From NCBI GenBank assembly GCA_027064265.1, contig JAMOQA010000032.1:1-22702 (forward strand): a stretch of DNA of 22,702 nt. The letters run 5' to 3'. Below are positions 1 through 8,149 of the stretch, one piece after another. The notes beneath the pieces were generated by a model. It searched no databases and was not told where the DNA came from. It saw only the letters and a list, made by a program, of their open reading frames with translations. The stretch's first letter is position 1, and each line of letters begins with the position of its first letter. Position numbers and translations under genes: made by a program. This DNA is from Acidobacteriota bacterium (GTDB lineage Bacteria > Acidobacteriota > Polarisedimenticolia > J045).

Positions 1-1735
1 CCCGGTTCCGGCCGGATTCCTTGGCCCGGTAGAGCGCCGCGTCGGCGCGGCCGATCCAGGCGTCGAGCGACTCGCCGGGAAGCCTCGTCGCCACCCCCAG
101 GCTGACCGTCACCCTGCGGTCCGCCAGGGGACCGTCGAAGCGCAGTTCCTCGACCCGGGAGCGGATCCGCTCGGCGACCTCGGCTCCGTCTCCCCGGCCG
201 ACGATGAAGACCGCGAACTCCTCCCCCCCGAACCTCACCGGGATGTCCGAGGAACGCACCGTGTCGCGCACGACCTCGGCCACCGCCGCCAGGACCCGGT
301 CTCCCTCGAGGTGACCGTACGTGTCGTTGACCGACTTGAAGTGATCGATGTCGACCATCGCGAGGGTCAGCCCTCCGGTCTCCTCCCGGTCGTGGAGGCG
401 CATCAGGCGGTCGACGGCCTCCTTCATGTAGACCCGCGTGTAGAGGCCGGTGAGCGGGTCCCGGATCGAGCGCTCGTAGATCCGTTCCTTCTCGAGGTCG
501 AGGATGCGGAACAGCACCTCCCGCTCCACGGCCGCCTGGAGGGCGGGGCGCAGGGGTTCGAGGATCGTGGCGAGGTCCCGCTCGGGCAGGTCGTCCGTGG
601 CGATCTCCATCACCGCGACCGCCTCGGCGACGTGTCGCTCGGGGGAGAAGAGCGGCAGGAGGACGCGGCTCGTCCCGATCGTGACGACCTCGTGCTGGAA
701 GCCGTGCGGGTTGAGGTCGAGCCAGAGGCGTTCTTCCACGCCGAGGATCCGGGCGATCTCCTCCGGCGGGTCCTCGTAGCAGCCCCGGTAGCGGTCGGCC
801 GGGCAGAGGTGGAGCACGCCCGAGTCCAGGCCGGTCCGGGACCAGAACTCGAGGGAGCGGACCGGGAGGATCTCGCGGACGAGCCGCAGCAGCCGGCGGG
901 CCACCTCGCGGAAGTCGCGATAGGTGACCATCGCCCGGGTGATCCCGGAAAGGACACGCTGCAGGCGCAGCAGGTGGTCGAGTTCGCTGTCGCCCTTCGC
1001 CAGGAGGAAGAGGCCGCAGTCCAGGGTGGCGAGGCGAGTCATCAGGGGAGCGACGAGCGGCCCCGGGATGATCGAGCCGTGCTGGGGCGCGATCGTGCGG
1101 ATCGGAAGCTCGCCGAGGCGCTCGACCGCGTGGGCGAGGATCTCCCGGGACGGCACGTAGTGCTCGTGGAACGGGCGCATCGCCTCGAAGTAGCCCTCGT
1201 CCTCCGCGTAGAGGGAGAATCCCTCGGTGAAGCCGCCGAACAGGTCGCTGGAGAAGAGCACCCCCGTCGACGGGTCGAACGTGCAGAACGCACCGGCGAA
1301 GTGGGCGTAGGGCGTGAAGACGAACTCCAGTTCCCGGTCCTCGAGGGGCAGCTTCCAGTCGTGCTCGTCGATCAGCCAGAACGGCATGCGGGGAGCCAGG
1401 TGGACGAGGAGTGCCCGCGTGCGCCAGTGCGTGACGATCCGCGCGTCTTCCCGGGCAACCAGCTCGTCGAGGACCGGGAGGGCGCCCGTGATGTCCGGGT
1501 CCTGGTGCTGGCAGACGAACCAGCGGATCGACGAGAACGGGACGATCTTCTCGATCTTGGCGAGCGTGTGCCGGAAGGTCAGCCGGGAGCCGGGGTCGAT
1601 GAGGACCGACTGGTCTCCCTGCTCGACCAGGTAGGTGTGGCACTGGAAGGGGTCCCCCTCGTGGTACCACCCGACCCACCAGGTCCGGGGAGCGATCTCG
1701 ACGGGCTCGGCCGGGTCGATCCCCGCGTTGCCCAT
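1..1735 (-). CDS. Di-iron metallo-beta-lactamase (FprA/ODP-like) sensor fused to GGDEF diguanylate cyclase, partial
   Basis: Probably a signalling enzyme that makes cyclic di-GMP under control of a di-iron sensor domain. The C-terminus is cut by the window edge; 578 residues are visible. Residues ~10-235 are a metallo-beta-lactamase fold of the flavodiiron/ODP type: H77-x-D79-x-D81, H145, D164 and H219 line up with the six di-iron ligands of flavodiiron proteins (H-x-E-x-D, H, D, H), with Asp replacing the usual Glu. No flavodoxin domain follows. Residues ~240-410 look like a GAF-type or other alpha/beta sensory module. The GGDEF domain (~425 onward) has an intact GGEEF active site (503-507) and an RSSD inhibitory site (494-497) five residues upstream. 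I chose the ATG at 1735; an in-frame ATG at 1759 would add eight residues, but three of those codons end in A/T, unlike this genome. Sensing of O2 or NO is inference. Confidence 0.88.
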   Translation of the reverse strand, partial: MGNAGIDPAEPVEIAPRTWWVGWYHEGDPFQCHTYLVEQGDQSVLIDPGSRLTFRHTLAKIEKIVPFSSIRWFVCQHQDPDITGALPVLDELVAREDARIVTHWRTRALLVHLAPRMPFWLIDEHDWKLPLEDRELEFVFTPYAHFAGAFCTFDPSTGVLFSSDLFGGFTEGFSLYAEDEGYFEAMRPFHEHYVPSREILAHAVERLGELPIRTIAPQHGSIIPGPLVAPLMTRLATLDCGLFLLAKGDSELDHLLRLQRVLSGITRAMVTYRDFREVARRLLRLVREILPVRSLEFWSRTGLDSGVLHLCPADRYRGCYEDPPEEIARILGVEERLWLDLNPHGFQHEVVTIGTSRVLLPLFSPERHVAEAVAVMEIATDDLPERDLATILEPLRPALQAAVEREVLFRILDLEKERIYERSIRDPLTGLYTRVYMKEAVDRLMRLHDREETGGLTLAMVDIDHFKSVNDTYGHLEGDRVLAAVAEVVRDTVRSSDIPVRFGGEEFAVFIVGRGDGAEVAERIRSRVEELRFDGPLADRRVTVSLGVATRLPGESLDAWIGRADAALYRAKESGRNR

Positions 1736-1799
1736 CGTTTCCCGACCGCCATCGTGCATGGACAAGGTTCGGGCTCCGCCGTCACCGCGCTTCCCCCGA

Positions 1800-1811
1800 C
1801 CGACGTATCGG
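1800..1811. promoter_or_regulatory. Possible divergent promoter element
   Basis: The 159-nt gap between the divergent di-iron/GGDEF gene and the RNase E/G gene holds one AT-richer spot, CCGACGTATCGG, with four-base dyad arms. It can be read as a weak -10 on either strand (TATCGG on +, CGATAC on -). I see no convincing -35. It is listed only as the best promoter candidate in this gap. Confidence 0.2.
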
Positions 1812-1894
1812 ACGCCGGTGGACGTTCCTGAACCCGGCGCTTGCCCCCCGGCGCCGGCCGCGCGATCATCCCGCCGTCCCCCCGAGGAGCTGCC

Positions 1895-3286
1895 ATGCCC
1901 GACGTCGCCTCCCGGATCGTCGTCGCCCGGGACCTGGGCGAGCGCTGGCTCGCCCTCGTCGAGGGAGGGCGGGTGACCGAGCTCGTCGTCCGGCCCCTCG
2001 CGGCGGGGCGCCTGCTCGGTGCCATCTTCCTCGGCCGCGTCGTCCGTGCCGTGCCCGGGGTCGCCGGCGCGTTCGTCGACCTGGGCCTCGGGCGGGACGC
2101 CTTCCTGCCGGTTCCCGAGGGGGACCTGCCCCGGGAAGGGGAGGACGTGATCGTCCAGGTCACCCGGGAGGCGGATGCCGGCAAGGGCCCCCGGGTGACG
2201 CGCGACGTCACCCTCCCCGGATGGCGGCTCGTCCTGGCCCCGCGCGTCACCCACCGGGGCGTCAGCCGGAAGATCGCCTCGGACGCCGAGCGGGAGCGCC
2301 TCCGCGAGATCCTGGACCGGATCGCCCCGGAAGGCCTGGGGGTCATCGCCCGCACGGCCGCGGCGGGCGCCGCGGAGGAAGAGCTGCGAGTGGAGCTGGA
2401 AGAGCTCGTGGAGCGATGGGAGTCGATCCGGGCGCGGGCCTCCCGGGCCGGGGCGCCGCTCGCCCTGCACGGGGAGGAGGACCCGGCCCGGGCGTTCGTC
2501 CGGGACCAGGGGGGGCGAAAGGTCGCCGAGATCGTCGTCGAACCGGCCGACGAGGGACTGTTCCGGGAGGAGGAGAGGGAGGAGGGATGGCCCCCCGTCC
2601 GGGTCCACCGGGGTCCGCTCCCCGCCGTCGAGGCGTTCGGGCTCGACCGGGCCCTCGACGAGGTGTTCTCCCCCGAGGTGGCCCTCCCCGGTGGCGGGCG
2701 GCTGGTGATCCAGGCGACCGAGGCGATGGTCGCGGTCGACGTGAACTCGGGCCGGGACGTTTCCGCCGCCAGCCTCGAGGAGACGGCCCTGCGGACCAAC
2801 CTGGAGGCCGCCGAGGAGCTGGGGCGGCAGCTGCGGCTCCGGGAACTCGGCGGCCTCGTGGTGGCCGACTTCATCGACATGCAGCGGGGAGCGTCCCGGC
2901 GGGCGCTGGCGGAGCGACTCGACGAGGTGTTCTCCCGGGACCGGGCGAAGATCCGCTGGGCTCCTCCCGGGGAGTTCACCCTGGTGCGGATCAGCCGGCA
3001 GCGCCGGCGGCCCTCGCTCGAGCGGCTGCTGGGGGAACCCTGCCCGTGCTGCGGCCGGGCGATCGTTCCCGGCGCGGCCGTGCGTGCCCGGCGCCTCCTG
3101 CGCCGCCTGCGGGTCCTCGCTCGCCCGATCCCGGGGGCCGCCTTCAGGATCACCGCGCCCCCGGAGGTCCTCGAGGAGGCGCGGGCGATCGCCGCCGCCC
3201 ACGGGGAGGCGTCGGGCCTGCCGCCGTCCGGAGCGGTTTCCTTTCGCGTGGGAGAGGAGGGCGTCACCCGGGTCGGCGGAGGCTGA
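1895..3286 (+). CDS. rng: Ribonuclease E/G family endoribonuclease
   Basis: Single-strand-specific endoribonuclease for rRNA maturation and mRNA decay, expected in the cytoplasm. The 463 residues match the compact RNase G form (about 490 aa) and lack the long C-terminal scaffold of RNase E. An S1-type RNA-binding region occupies ~35-110. The catalytic Mg-binding aspartates are D282 in the VAVDVNSGRD segment and D325 in the ADFIDM segment. A zinc-link CPxC motif is present at C383-P-C-C386, which joins protomers in this family. The ATG at 1895 is preceded by GAGGAG at 1884-1889 with five bases of spacing; an in-frame start at 1841 would add 18 low-complexity residues without a ribosome site. 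It converges on the thioesterase gene with seven bases between stop codons. The E-versus-G name rests on length only. Confidence 0.93.
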   Translation: MPDVASRIVVARDLGERWLALVEGGRVTELVVRPLAAGRLLGAIFLGRVVRAVPGVAGAFVDLGLGRDAFLPVPEGDLPREGEDVIVQVTREADAGKGPRVTRDVTLPGWRLVLAPRVTHRGVSRKIASDAERERLREILDRIAPEGLGVIARTAAAGAAEEELRVELEELVERWESIRARASRAGAPLALHGEEDPARAFVRDQGGRKVAEIVVEPADEGLFREEEREEGWPPVRVHRGPLPAVEAFGLDRALDEVFSPEVALPGGGRLVIQATEAMVAVDVNSGRDVSAASLEETALRTNLEAAEELGRQLRLRELGGLVVADFIDMQRGASRRALAERLDEVFSRDRAKIRWAPPGEFTLVRISRQRRRPSLERLLGEPCPCCGRAIVPGAAVRARRLLRRLRVLARPIPGAAFRITAPPEVLEEARAIAAAHGEASGLPPSGAVSFRVGEEGVTRVGGG

Positions 3287-3292
3287 ACCGGG

Positions 3293-3772
3293 TCAGTACT
3301 GCTCCCGGGTCTCGAGGCGCCGTCGCCGGCGTTCCGCGGCCCGCTCCATGCGGGCCCGCTCCTCGTCCGTTTCCGGGAGGAGCGGAGGGACCGGGGCCGG
3401 ACGGCCGGTGTGGTCGATGGCGACGACGGTGATCAGGGCCCGGCAGGTGGTCACCCGGGAACCGGTGACCGGGTCCTCCGCCTCGACCGTCACCCCGACC
3501 TCCATCGACGTGCGGAACGCGGCGTTCACGATCCCGGTGAGGATGACGATCATCCCCGCCTTGACCGGGCGCAGGAAGTCGACCCGGTCGAACGACGCGG
3601 TGACCACCGGCAGGTTGCAGTGGCGCATCGCCGCCATTCCCGCGCACTTGTCGGCGAGGGCGAGGAGGCGGCCGCCGAAGATGTGACCGTAGTTGTTCGT
3701 GTCGGCGGGGAGGACCAGCTCGGTCATCACGGTGCGGCTGCTCGCGGGCGTGCGTCCCTCGGTCGGGTTCAT
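3293..3772 (-). CDS. Hotdog-fold acyl-CoA thioesterase (YciA/BACH-like)
   Basis: Expected to hydrolyse acyl-CoA to free acid and CoA in the cytoplasm. This 159-residue single-hotdog protein has the family core GHIFGGRLLALADKC around residues 29-43, with D41 at the usual catalytic aspartate position, and the FDRVDFLRPVKAG segment that follows the central helix in acyl-CoA hydrolases. The C-terminal ~25 residues are Arg/Glu-rich and probably helical. The ATG at 3772 overlaps the stop of the upstream dehydrogenase gene (ATGA), with GGAG eight bases upstream, so the two genes are probably translationally coupled. The coupling hints that it acts on a CoA thioester connected with the dehydrogenase product, but the substrate cannot be read from sequence. 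A second in-frame ATG lies at residue 16. Confidence 0.88.
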   Translation of the reverse strand: MNPTEGRTPASSRTVMTELVLPADTNNYGHIFGGRLLALADKCAGMAAMRHCNLPVVTASFDRVDFLRPVKAGMIVILTGIVNAAFRTSMEVGVTVEAEDPVTGSRVTTCRALITVVAIDHTGRPAPVPPLLPETDEERARMERAAERRRRRLETREQY

Positions 3773-4980
3773 CGTCGGGTCTCCATCGCGTCCCCCGGCC
3801 GGTCCTCGCGGATCTCCAGCCGGAGGGGACGCCGTGCGAATCGTGACAGGAACGGCCCCGGGGGCACCGCCTCCTCGAGGGGGCGGGCGCCCGGGGCGAT
3901 CTCGCCGGCGGCGGCCATCTCGAGGACGGTCGTCGCGGGAAGGGCCGTGCATCGCTCCATCGCGGTGAACCCGGTCTCCGGGTCCTCGCGGTCGAGCAGT
4001 TCGCAGACGACCCGGGCGGGCCTGCCGGCGCGCGGCCCGGTGACCTCGACCCGGAGCAGCACGAGGTCCGGCACCTCGGGATGATCCACCAGGGGGGCGA
4101 GCAGGCGCAGGAGCAGGTCCCGGGGGCGAACCGTCCCTCCCCGGCCGTCCGGGACCGGCTCCTCCGCGAGCAGGCCCAGCTCGGCGAAGGAGCGGATCTT
4201 CGCGAGGTGCCCCGGCCAGCGGAGCGTGCGGTACTCGAGGACCTCGAGGCGTCCGGCCAGGCTCTCCGGCGCCGTCCCCAGGCCACCGGAGGTGGCGAAC
4301 GCCTCGAGGATGCCGAGGGGCGGGAACTCGACCACCGTGTCCTCGGCCAGGGCGGGTACTTCGAACGGACGCCCGCCGCGGAGCCAGGTGGCCGTTCCCG
4401 AGTACTCGTTGAGCAGCCCCTCGAGGCTGAAGACCGCCCGGTACCCGAGGGGGCCCACCGGCTCCCGGGGCAGGCCCCCGCACCAGGCACGGGCTTCCCG
4501 GGCCCGGTCGAGGCGCTCCATGCCGGCGAGCACCAGGGTGACCACGAGGCCGGGAGCGAGACCGGTGTCGGGAACCAGCGCGACCCCCGCCTCCCGGGCC
4601 TCCCGGTCGAGGGCGAGGATCTCCCGGGAGACCGCCGTGTTCCCGCCGAGGTCGACCAGGTGGACCCCCGCGTCCACCGCCGCGCGGGCTGCCGCCGGTC
4701 CCAGCCGGTAGGGGAGGGCGGAGAGGGCGGCCGACGTTCCCCGGAGCGCCGCCGCCGTCGCCCGGGGATCCGCGGCGTCCACCCGGCGGGCCTCCACCGG
4801 GGCGCCGGGACACAGCCCGGCGAGGCGGGCGGTCGCCGCCGCCAGGCGGTCGGGGTCGGTGTCGAGCAACCGGACGGCGGCGGCTCCCCCGTGGACGAGG
4901 GCGTCCCACGCGGCGGCACACCCCTGGCGCCCGGCCCCGAGGACCGCCACCAGCTTCCCGTGGAAGCCGCCCCTTGCCAC
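3769..4980 (-). CDS. Saccharopine dehydrogenase-family oxidoreductase, lysine 6-dehydrogenase-like
   Basis: NAD(P)-dependent oxidoreductase of the saccharopine dehydrogenase superfamily, 403 residues. The N-terminal Rossmann domain begins with VAVLGAGRQG (GxGxxG, residues ~10-19) and an acidic residue ends strand 2 (LLDTD). The middle part carries DTGLAPGL and the FSLEGLLNEY segment, which resemble L-lysine 6-dehydrogenases more than true saccharopine dehydrogenases. Lysine 6-dehydrogenase oxidatively deaminates lysine at the epsilon amino group; whether lysine is the substrate here is inference. The GTG start at 4980 is chosen because GGAGGAGG lies five bases upstream and the Rossmann strand begins soon after; translation further upstream is low-complexity. 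It overlaps the thioesterase gene by four bases and diverges from the rhomboid gene. Other amine or imine substrates remain possible. Confidence 0.85.
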   Translation of the reverse strand: MARGGFHGKLVAVLGAGRQGCAAAWDALVHGGAAAVRLLDTDPDRLAAATARLAGLCPGAPVEARRVDAADPRATAAALRGTSAALSALPYRLGPAAARAAVDAGVHLVDLGGNTAVSREILALDREAREAGVALVPDTGLAPGLVVTLVLAGMERLDRAREARAWCGGLPREPVGPLGYRAVFSLEGLLNEYSGTATWLRGGRPFEVPALAEDTVVEFPPLGILEAFATSGGLGTAPESLAGRLEVLEYRTLRWPGHLAKIRSFAELGLLAEEPVPDGRGGTVRPRDLLLRLLAPLVDHPEVPDLVLLRVEVTGPRAGRPARVVCELLDREDPETGFTAMERCTALPATTVLEMAAAGEIAPGARPLEEAVPPGPFLSRFARRPLRLEIREDRPGDAMETRR

Positions 4981-5022
4981 GCCGTCCTCCTCCCGACCCC
5001 GGGCCGGACCCGGGACCGGCCC

Positions 5023-5028
5023 ATGGTA
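5023..5028 (-). promoter_or_regulatory. Candidate -10 element for the dehydrogenase/thioesterase pair
   Basis: TACCAT on the minus strand, 42 nt upstream of the GTG start at 4980, in the 97-nt divergent gap. No clear -35 is visible at the expected distance. Confidence 0.3.
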
Positions 5029-5046
5029 CCCGACCCGCGGGGGCCC

Positions 5047-5052
5047 TACATT
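5047..5052 (+). promoter_or_regulatory. Candidate -10 element for the rhomboid gene
   Basis: TACATT on the plus strand, 25 nt upstream of the GTG start at 5078 and about 20 bp from the divergent minus-strand element. It would give a very short leader containing only the ribosome site. No -35 is recognised. Confidence 0.3.
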
Positions 5053-5077
5053 CCGCCGGGGAGGTGCGGGAGGCTCC

Positions 5078-6559
5078 GTGATCCTGCTGCCGATCGGCCA
5101 CGACAGCCAGACGGTGCGCCGGCTGCCGTGGGTCACGTTCGCCGTGATGGGGGCGTGCGTCGTCCTCTGGCTGGCGCTGCTGCCCCTGGTCGCCACGGCG
5201 CAGGTGCGGGTGGCGAAGGAGTTCGCCCGCACGATGGAATGGTGGGCGGCCCACCCGGGGCTCGCCCCGGATCCCTGGCTGGTCGACTTCCTCGAGGGGA
5301 CGGTGGGCACCGCCGATCCGGCCCGTCTCTTCCCCGGGGCCCGGCGGCGGGGGGAGCACCGATCCGTCGGCGGCGACGCACCGGACCCGCGGGAGGAGTT
5401 CGCCCGGCGGACCGGTGCACTCCGGGCCGCCGTGGAGAGCCATCCGTGGCGGCGGTTCGGTCTCGTGCCCCGGAGGCCCCGGCTCCACGCGTTCCTCACC
5501 CACATGTTCCTCCACGCGGGCCTCGGGCACCTGCTCGGGAACCTGCTGATGCTGTTTCTCGTCGGCCCCTTCGTCGAGGACGCATGGGGCCGTCCCCTCT
5601 ACGCCGCGTTCTACCTGGGGGCGGGGCTCGTCGCCGCCGTCGCCCACGTGCTGCTGCACCTCGGGTCCGCGGTCCCGGTGATCGGTGCGTCGGGGGCGAT
5701 CGCCGGCGTGATGGGAGCGTTCCTCGTCCGCTACTGGAAGACCCGCATGCGGTTCTTCTACATGATCGGGTTCCTGGTCCGGGGAACCTTCGAGGCGCCC
5801 TCCTGGCTGATGCTCTCCCTCTGGCTCGCCATGGAGACCCTCTCGGGGGTGGCGTCGAGCATGACCGGGATCGTCGCCGGGACCGCCCACTGGGCCCACG
5901 TCGGCGGGTTCGCCTGCGGGGCCCTCGTCGCCCTCGGGATGAAGCGCCTGCGGATCGAGGAGCGGTTCATCCACCCGGAGATCGAGGCGAAGATCACGAC
6001 CCGCGCCGCCTCGGCCGGGATCATCGAGCGTGCGTTCGCGGCCCGGGAAGGGGGGCGTCCCGAGGAGGCGTTCTCCATCCTGCTGGAGGCCGCGCGGCAG
6101 CATCCCGCCGATCCCGACCTGCCGCCCGCCCTCTGGCAGGTGGCCGTCGAGACCGGCCGCGCCGGGGAAGCCGCGCCCTTCGTCGCGCGGTGGATCGAGG
6201 GCCGCCTGCGGGCCGGGGCGGTCGACGACGCGATCGCCCAGTGGCGGGAGCTCCGGGAGATGGTTCCCGGGGCGCGTCTCGGCGCGAGCGGGTTCCTCCA
6301 CCTCGCCCGGGAACTGGCCGCCCGGGGCGATGCCGGGGAGGCGGCGGCCTCCCTCCGCGGTGCGTTCCTTGCCGGTGGAACCGGGATGCCCGAGGGGCTG
6401 GCCCTGAAGATCGCCGAGGCGGCCCTCGCGATCGACCCGCCCCTCGCGGGAGCCGCCGCCCGGCTGCTCCTGGGACGGCCGGACCTGGACCCGGCGGTCC
6501 GGGCCCGTGCCGCGGACATCGAGACGCGGGCCGCCGGGCTGCAGCCGGCTCCGCGGTAG
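5078..6559 (+). CDS. Rhomboid-family intramembrane serine protease with helical-repeat C-terminal tail
   Basis: Membrane protease that cleaves transmembrane substrates inside the bilayer. Of 493 residues, ~17-38 form the first membrane helix, followed by a ~100-residue loop richer in charged residues. The rhomboid core follows: HMFLHAGLGHLLGNL with the conserved His/Asn region, the nucleophile in IGASGAIAG (S205) and the catalytic His in the HVGGF motif (H274). Both catalytic residues are intact, so it is probably active. After residue ~300 a soluble alpha-helical tail of ~190 residues has TPR-like alternation (EAFSILLEAARQHPADPDLP and later repeats). The GTG start at 5078 has GGGAGG four bases upstream. 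The tail may recruit partners or substrates. It converges on hisS, with 23 bases between them. Confidence 0.9.
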   Translation: MILLPIGHDSQTVRRLPWVTFAVMGACVVLWLALLPLVATAQVRVAKEFARTMEWWAAHPGLAPDPWLVDFLEGTVGTADPARLFPGARRRGEHRSVGGDAPDPREEFARRTGALRAAVESHPWRRFGLVPRRPRLHAFLTHMFLHAGLGHLLGNLLMLFLVGPFVEDAWGRPLYAAFYLGAGLVAAVAHVLLHLGSAVPVIGASGAIAGVMGAFLVRYWKTRMRFFYMIGFLVRGTFEAPSWLMLSLWLAMETLSGVASSMTGIVAGTAHWAHVGGFACGALVALGMKRLRIEERFIHPEIEAKITTRAASAGIIERAFAAREGGRPEEAFSILLEAARQHPADPDLPPALWQVAVETGRAGEAAPFVARWIEGRLRAGAVDDAIAQWRELREMVPGARLGASGFLHLARELAARGDAGEAAASLRGAFLAGGTGMPEGLALKIAEAALAIDPPLAGAAARLLLGRPDLDPAVRARAADIETRAAGLQPAPR

Positions 6560-6582
6560 CGGCGGTCACGGGCGAGGCGGGA

Positions 6583-8049
6583 TCAGTCCGCGCCGAGGAT
6601 CCCGCGGATCGTGTCGATCATCCGTTCCCGGGGGACCGTCACCTGGGCGGGGCGCTCCCGGCGCCAGGTGTCCCGGTCGTCGACCTGCTCGGCGAGGACC
6701 CGTCCCCGGGCCAGGTCCTTGATCGAGACCGTCCCCGCGGCGAACTCGTCCTCCCCGGCGATGACGACGGCCGGGAGACGGCGCCGGTCGGCGTACCTGA
6801 GCTGCTGGCCGACGCCCTTCTTCCCGGTGTAGACCTCGGCCGCGATCCCGGCGGCCCGCAGTTCCCGGGCGATCTTCACGTACTCCGGGAGACGATCCCG
6901 GTCCATCACCGTGACCAGGACGGGGCCCTCCCAGGGCTTCTCCCGCCCCCGTTCCAGCTCCTCCAGGGCGGCGAGCAGGCGGTCGACACCGAGGGCGGCG
7001 CCGGTGGCGGGGACCTTCCGGCCGAGGAAGCGCTCCACCAGGTCGTCGTAGCGCCCGCCGCCGGCCACGGACCCGAACCGACGCACCCGGCCCTTCTCGT
7101 CGGTGATCTCGAAGGTCAGCTCCGCCTCGAAGACCGGGCCGGTGTAGTAACCGAGGCCCCGCACCACCGTCGGATCGACGATCACCCGGTCGCTCCCGAG
7201 TTCCGCGGCGGCGAGGAGCGTGTCGATCTCCGCCAGTTCCGCGAGCCCTTCCTCGCCGACCGCCGAGCCGGCGACGAGGGGCTCCAGCTCCCGGAGGGTG
7301 GTTCCCCGGTCGTCCCGCGGAACGGCGAGGAAGCGCAGCACCGCCTCGACCTGCCCGGGCGAGAGGCGGGCCCCCGGCGTGAAGTCGCCGGACGGGTCCT
7401 TCCGGCCGGGGCCCAGGAGGTCCCGCACGCCGTCCATCCCGACCCGGTCCAGCTTGTCGATGGCCCGGACCACGGTGAACCAGCGGTCCCCGTCCGCGAG
7501 GTCGATCCCGGCCTTCTCGAGGACCCCGTTGAGCAGCTTCCGGTTGCTCACCCGGAGCAGGTAGTCCCCGCGGCGGATCCCGAGGGCCTCGAACACTTCG
7601 CACAGCACCTCGAGGATCTCCGCGTCGGCGACCATCTGGGCCGTGCCGACCGTGTCGATGTCGCACTGGGTGAACTCGCGGAAGCGCCCGGGCCCCGGCT
7701 TCTCCTGCCGGAAGACCAGGCCGACCTGGTAGCGCCGGTAGGGGAGCGGCAGGTCCGGGTACATCGCGACGACCCGCGAGAGCGGCGCCGTCAGGTCGTA
7801 CCGGAGGGCCACCCACTCGTCCTTCTCGTCCCGGAAGGCGAAGATGCCGCCCTCGGGCAGGTCCGCGTCGGGGAGGTACTTGCCGAGCACCTCGGCGTAC
7901 TCGATCGTCGGCGTCTCGAGGGGGCTGAAGCCGTGGCGCTCGTAGACGCCGAGGATCGTCTCGATCATCCGGCGGCGGCGCACGAGCGTCGCCCCGAAGA
8001 TGTCGCGGAACCCCTTGAGGATCCGGGCTTTGGTGCGCTGAGCGGCCAT
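6583..8049 (-). CDS. hisS: Histidyl-tRNA synthetase, divergent motif 2 type
   Basis: Class II synthetase that charges tRNA-His with histidine; 488 residues, longer than the ~424 of E. coli HisS. Visible landmarks are RYDLTAP at 83-89, motif 2 from ~114 (RQEKPGPGRFREF), the histidine-specific LGYYTGPVFEAEL segment, motif 3 with GSVAGGGRYDDL and ALGVDRL, and a C-terminal anticodon-binding domain of about 100 residues. The motif 2 loop has EKPGPGRF where E. coli-type enzymes have ERPQKGRY; I associate the former with the HisRS of alphaproteobacteria whose tRNA-His lacks G-1. The tRNA-His gene lies 100 nt upstream on the same strand and is itself of that divergent type. The ATG at 8049 has GGAGG eight bases upstream, inside a possible hairpin. 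Confidence 0.95.
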   Translation of the reverse strand: MAAQRTKARILKGFRDIFGATLVRRRRMIETILGVYERHGFSPLETPTIEYAEVLGKYLPDADLPEGGIFAFRDEKDEWVALRYDLTAPLSRVVAMYPDLPLPYRRYQVGLVFRQEKPGPGRFREFTQCDIDTVGTAQMVADAEILEVLCEVFEALGIRRGDYLLRVSNRKLLNGVLEKAGIDLADGDRWFTVVRAIDKLDRVGMDGVRDLLGPGRKDPSGDFTPGARLSPGQVEAVLRFLAVPRDDRGTTLRELEPLVAGSAVGEEGLAELAEIDTLLAAAELGSDRVIVDPTVVRGLGYYTGPVFEAELTFEITDEKGRVRRFGSVAGGGRYDDLVERFLGRKVPATGAALGVDRLLAALEELERGREKPWEGPVLVTVMDRDRLPEYVKIARELRAAGIAAEVYTGKKGVGQQLRYADRRRLPAVVIAGEDEFAAGTVSIKDLARGRVLAEQVDDRDTWRRERPAQVTVPRERMIDTIRGILGAD

Positions 8050-8055
8050 GGGACC

Positions 8056-8089
8056 CCCCTCCGGGGGGACCGGGGCGGCGCCGGAGGAG
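8056..8089 (-). promoter_or_regulatory. Possible hairpin masking the hisS ribosome binding site
   Basis: On the minus strand CTCCTCCGG (8089-8081) can pair with CCGGAGGGG (8064-8056), nine pairs including one G-U, with a 16-nt loop. The second arm contains the GGAGG ribosome site of hisS. A competing C6/G6 hairpin overlaps the same site. Complementary runs of this kind arise easily at this base composition, so regulation is only a possibility. Confidence 0.3.
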
Positions 8090-8149
8090 AGGTCCCCGGG
8101 AGCCGCGGGGGCCCGGCCCGCCCCGCCTGGTGGCGGTGATGGGGCGAAC

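Noticed and set aside
311..1831. Long plus-strand open frame of about 500 codons opposite the di-iron/GGDEF gene
   Set aside because: Its translation is low-complexity and Arg/Glu/Asp-rich, with no motif, and it is antisense to clear metal-site and GGEEF motifs. Long antisense frames are expected at this GC.
4081..8139. Plus-strand open frame of more than 1,300 codons spanning several genes
   Set aside because: It runs across the dehydrogenase, rhomboid and hisS genes in wrong frames or strands, with a repetitive Pro/Arg/Gly composition. It is an artefact of rare stop codons.
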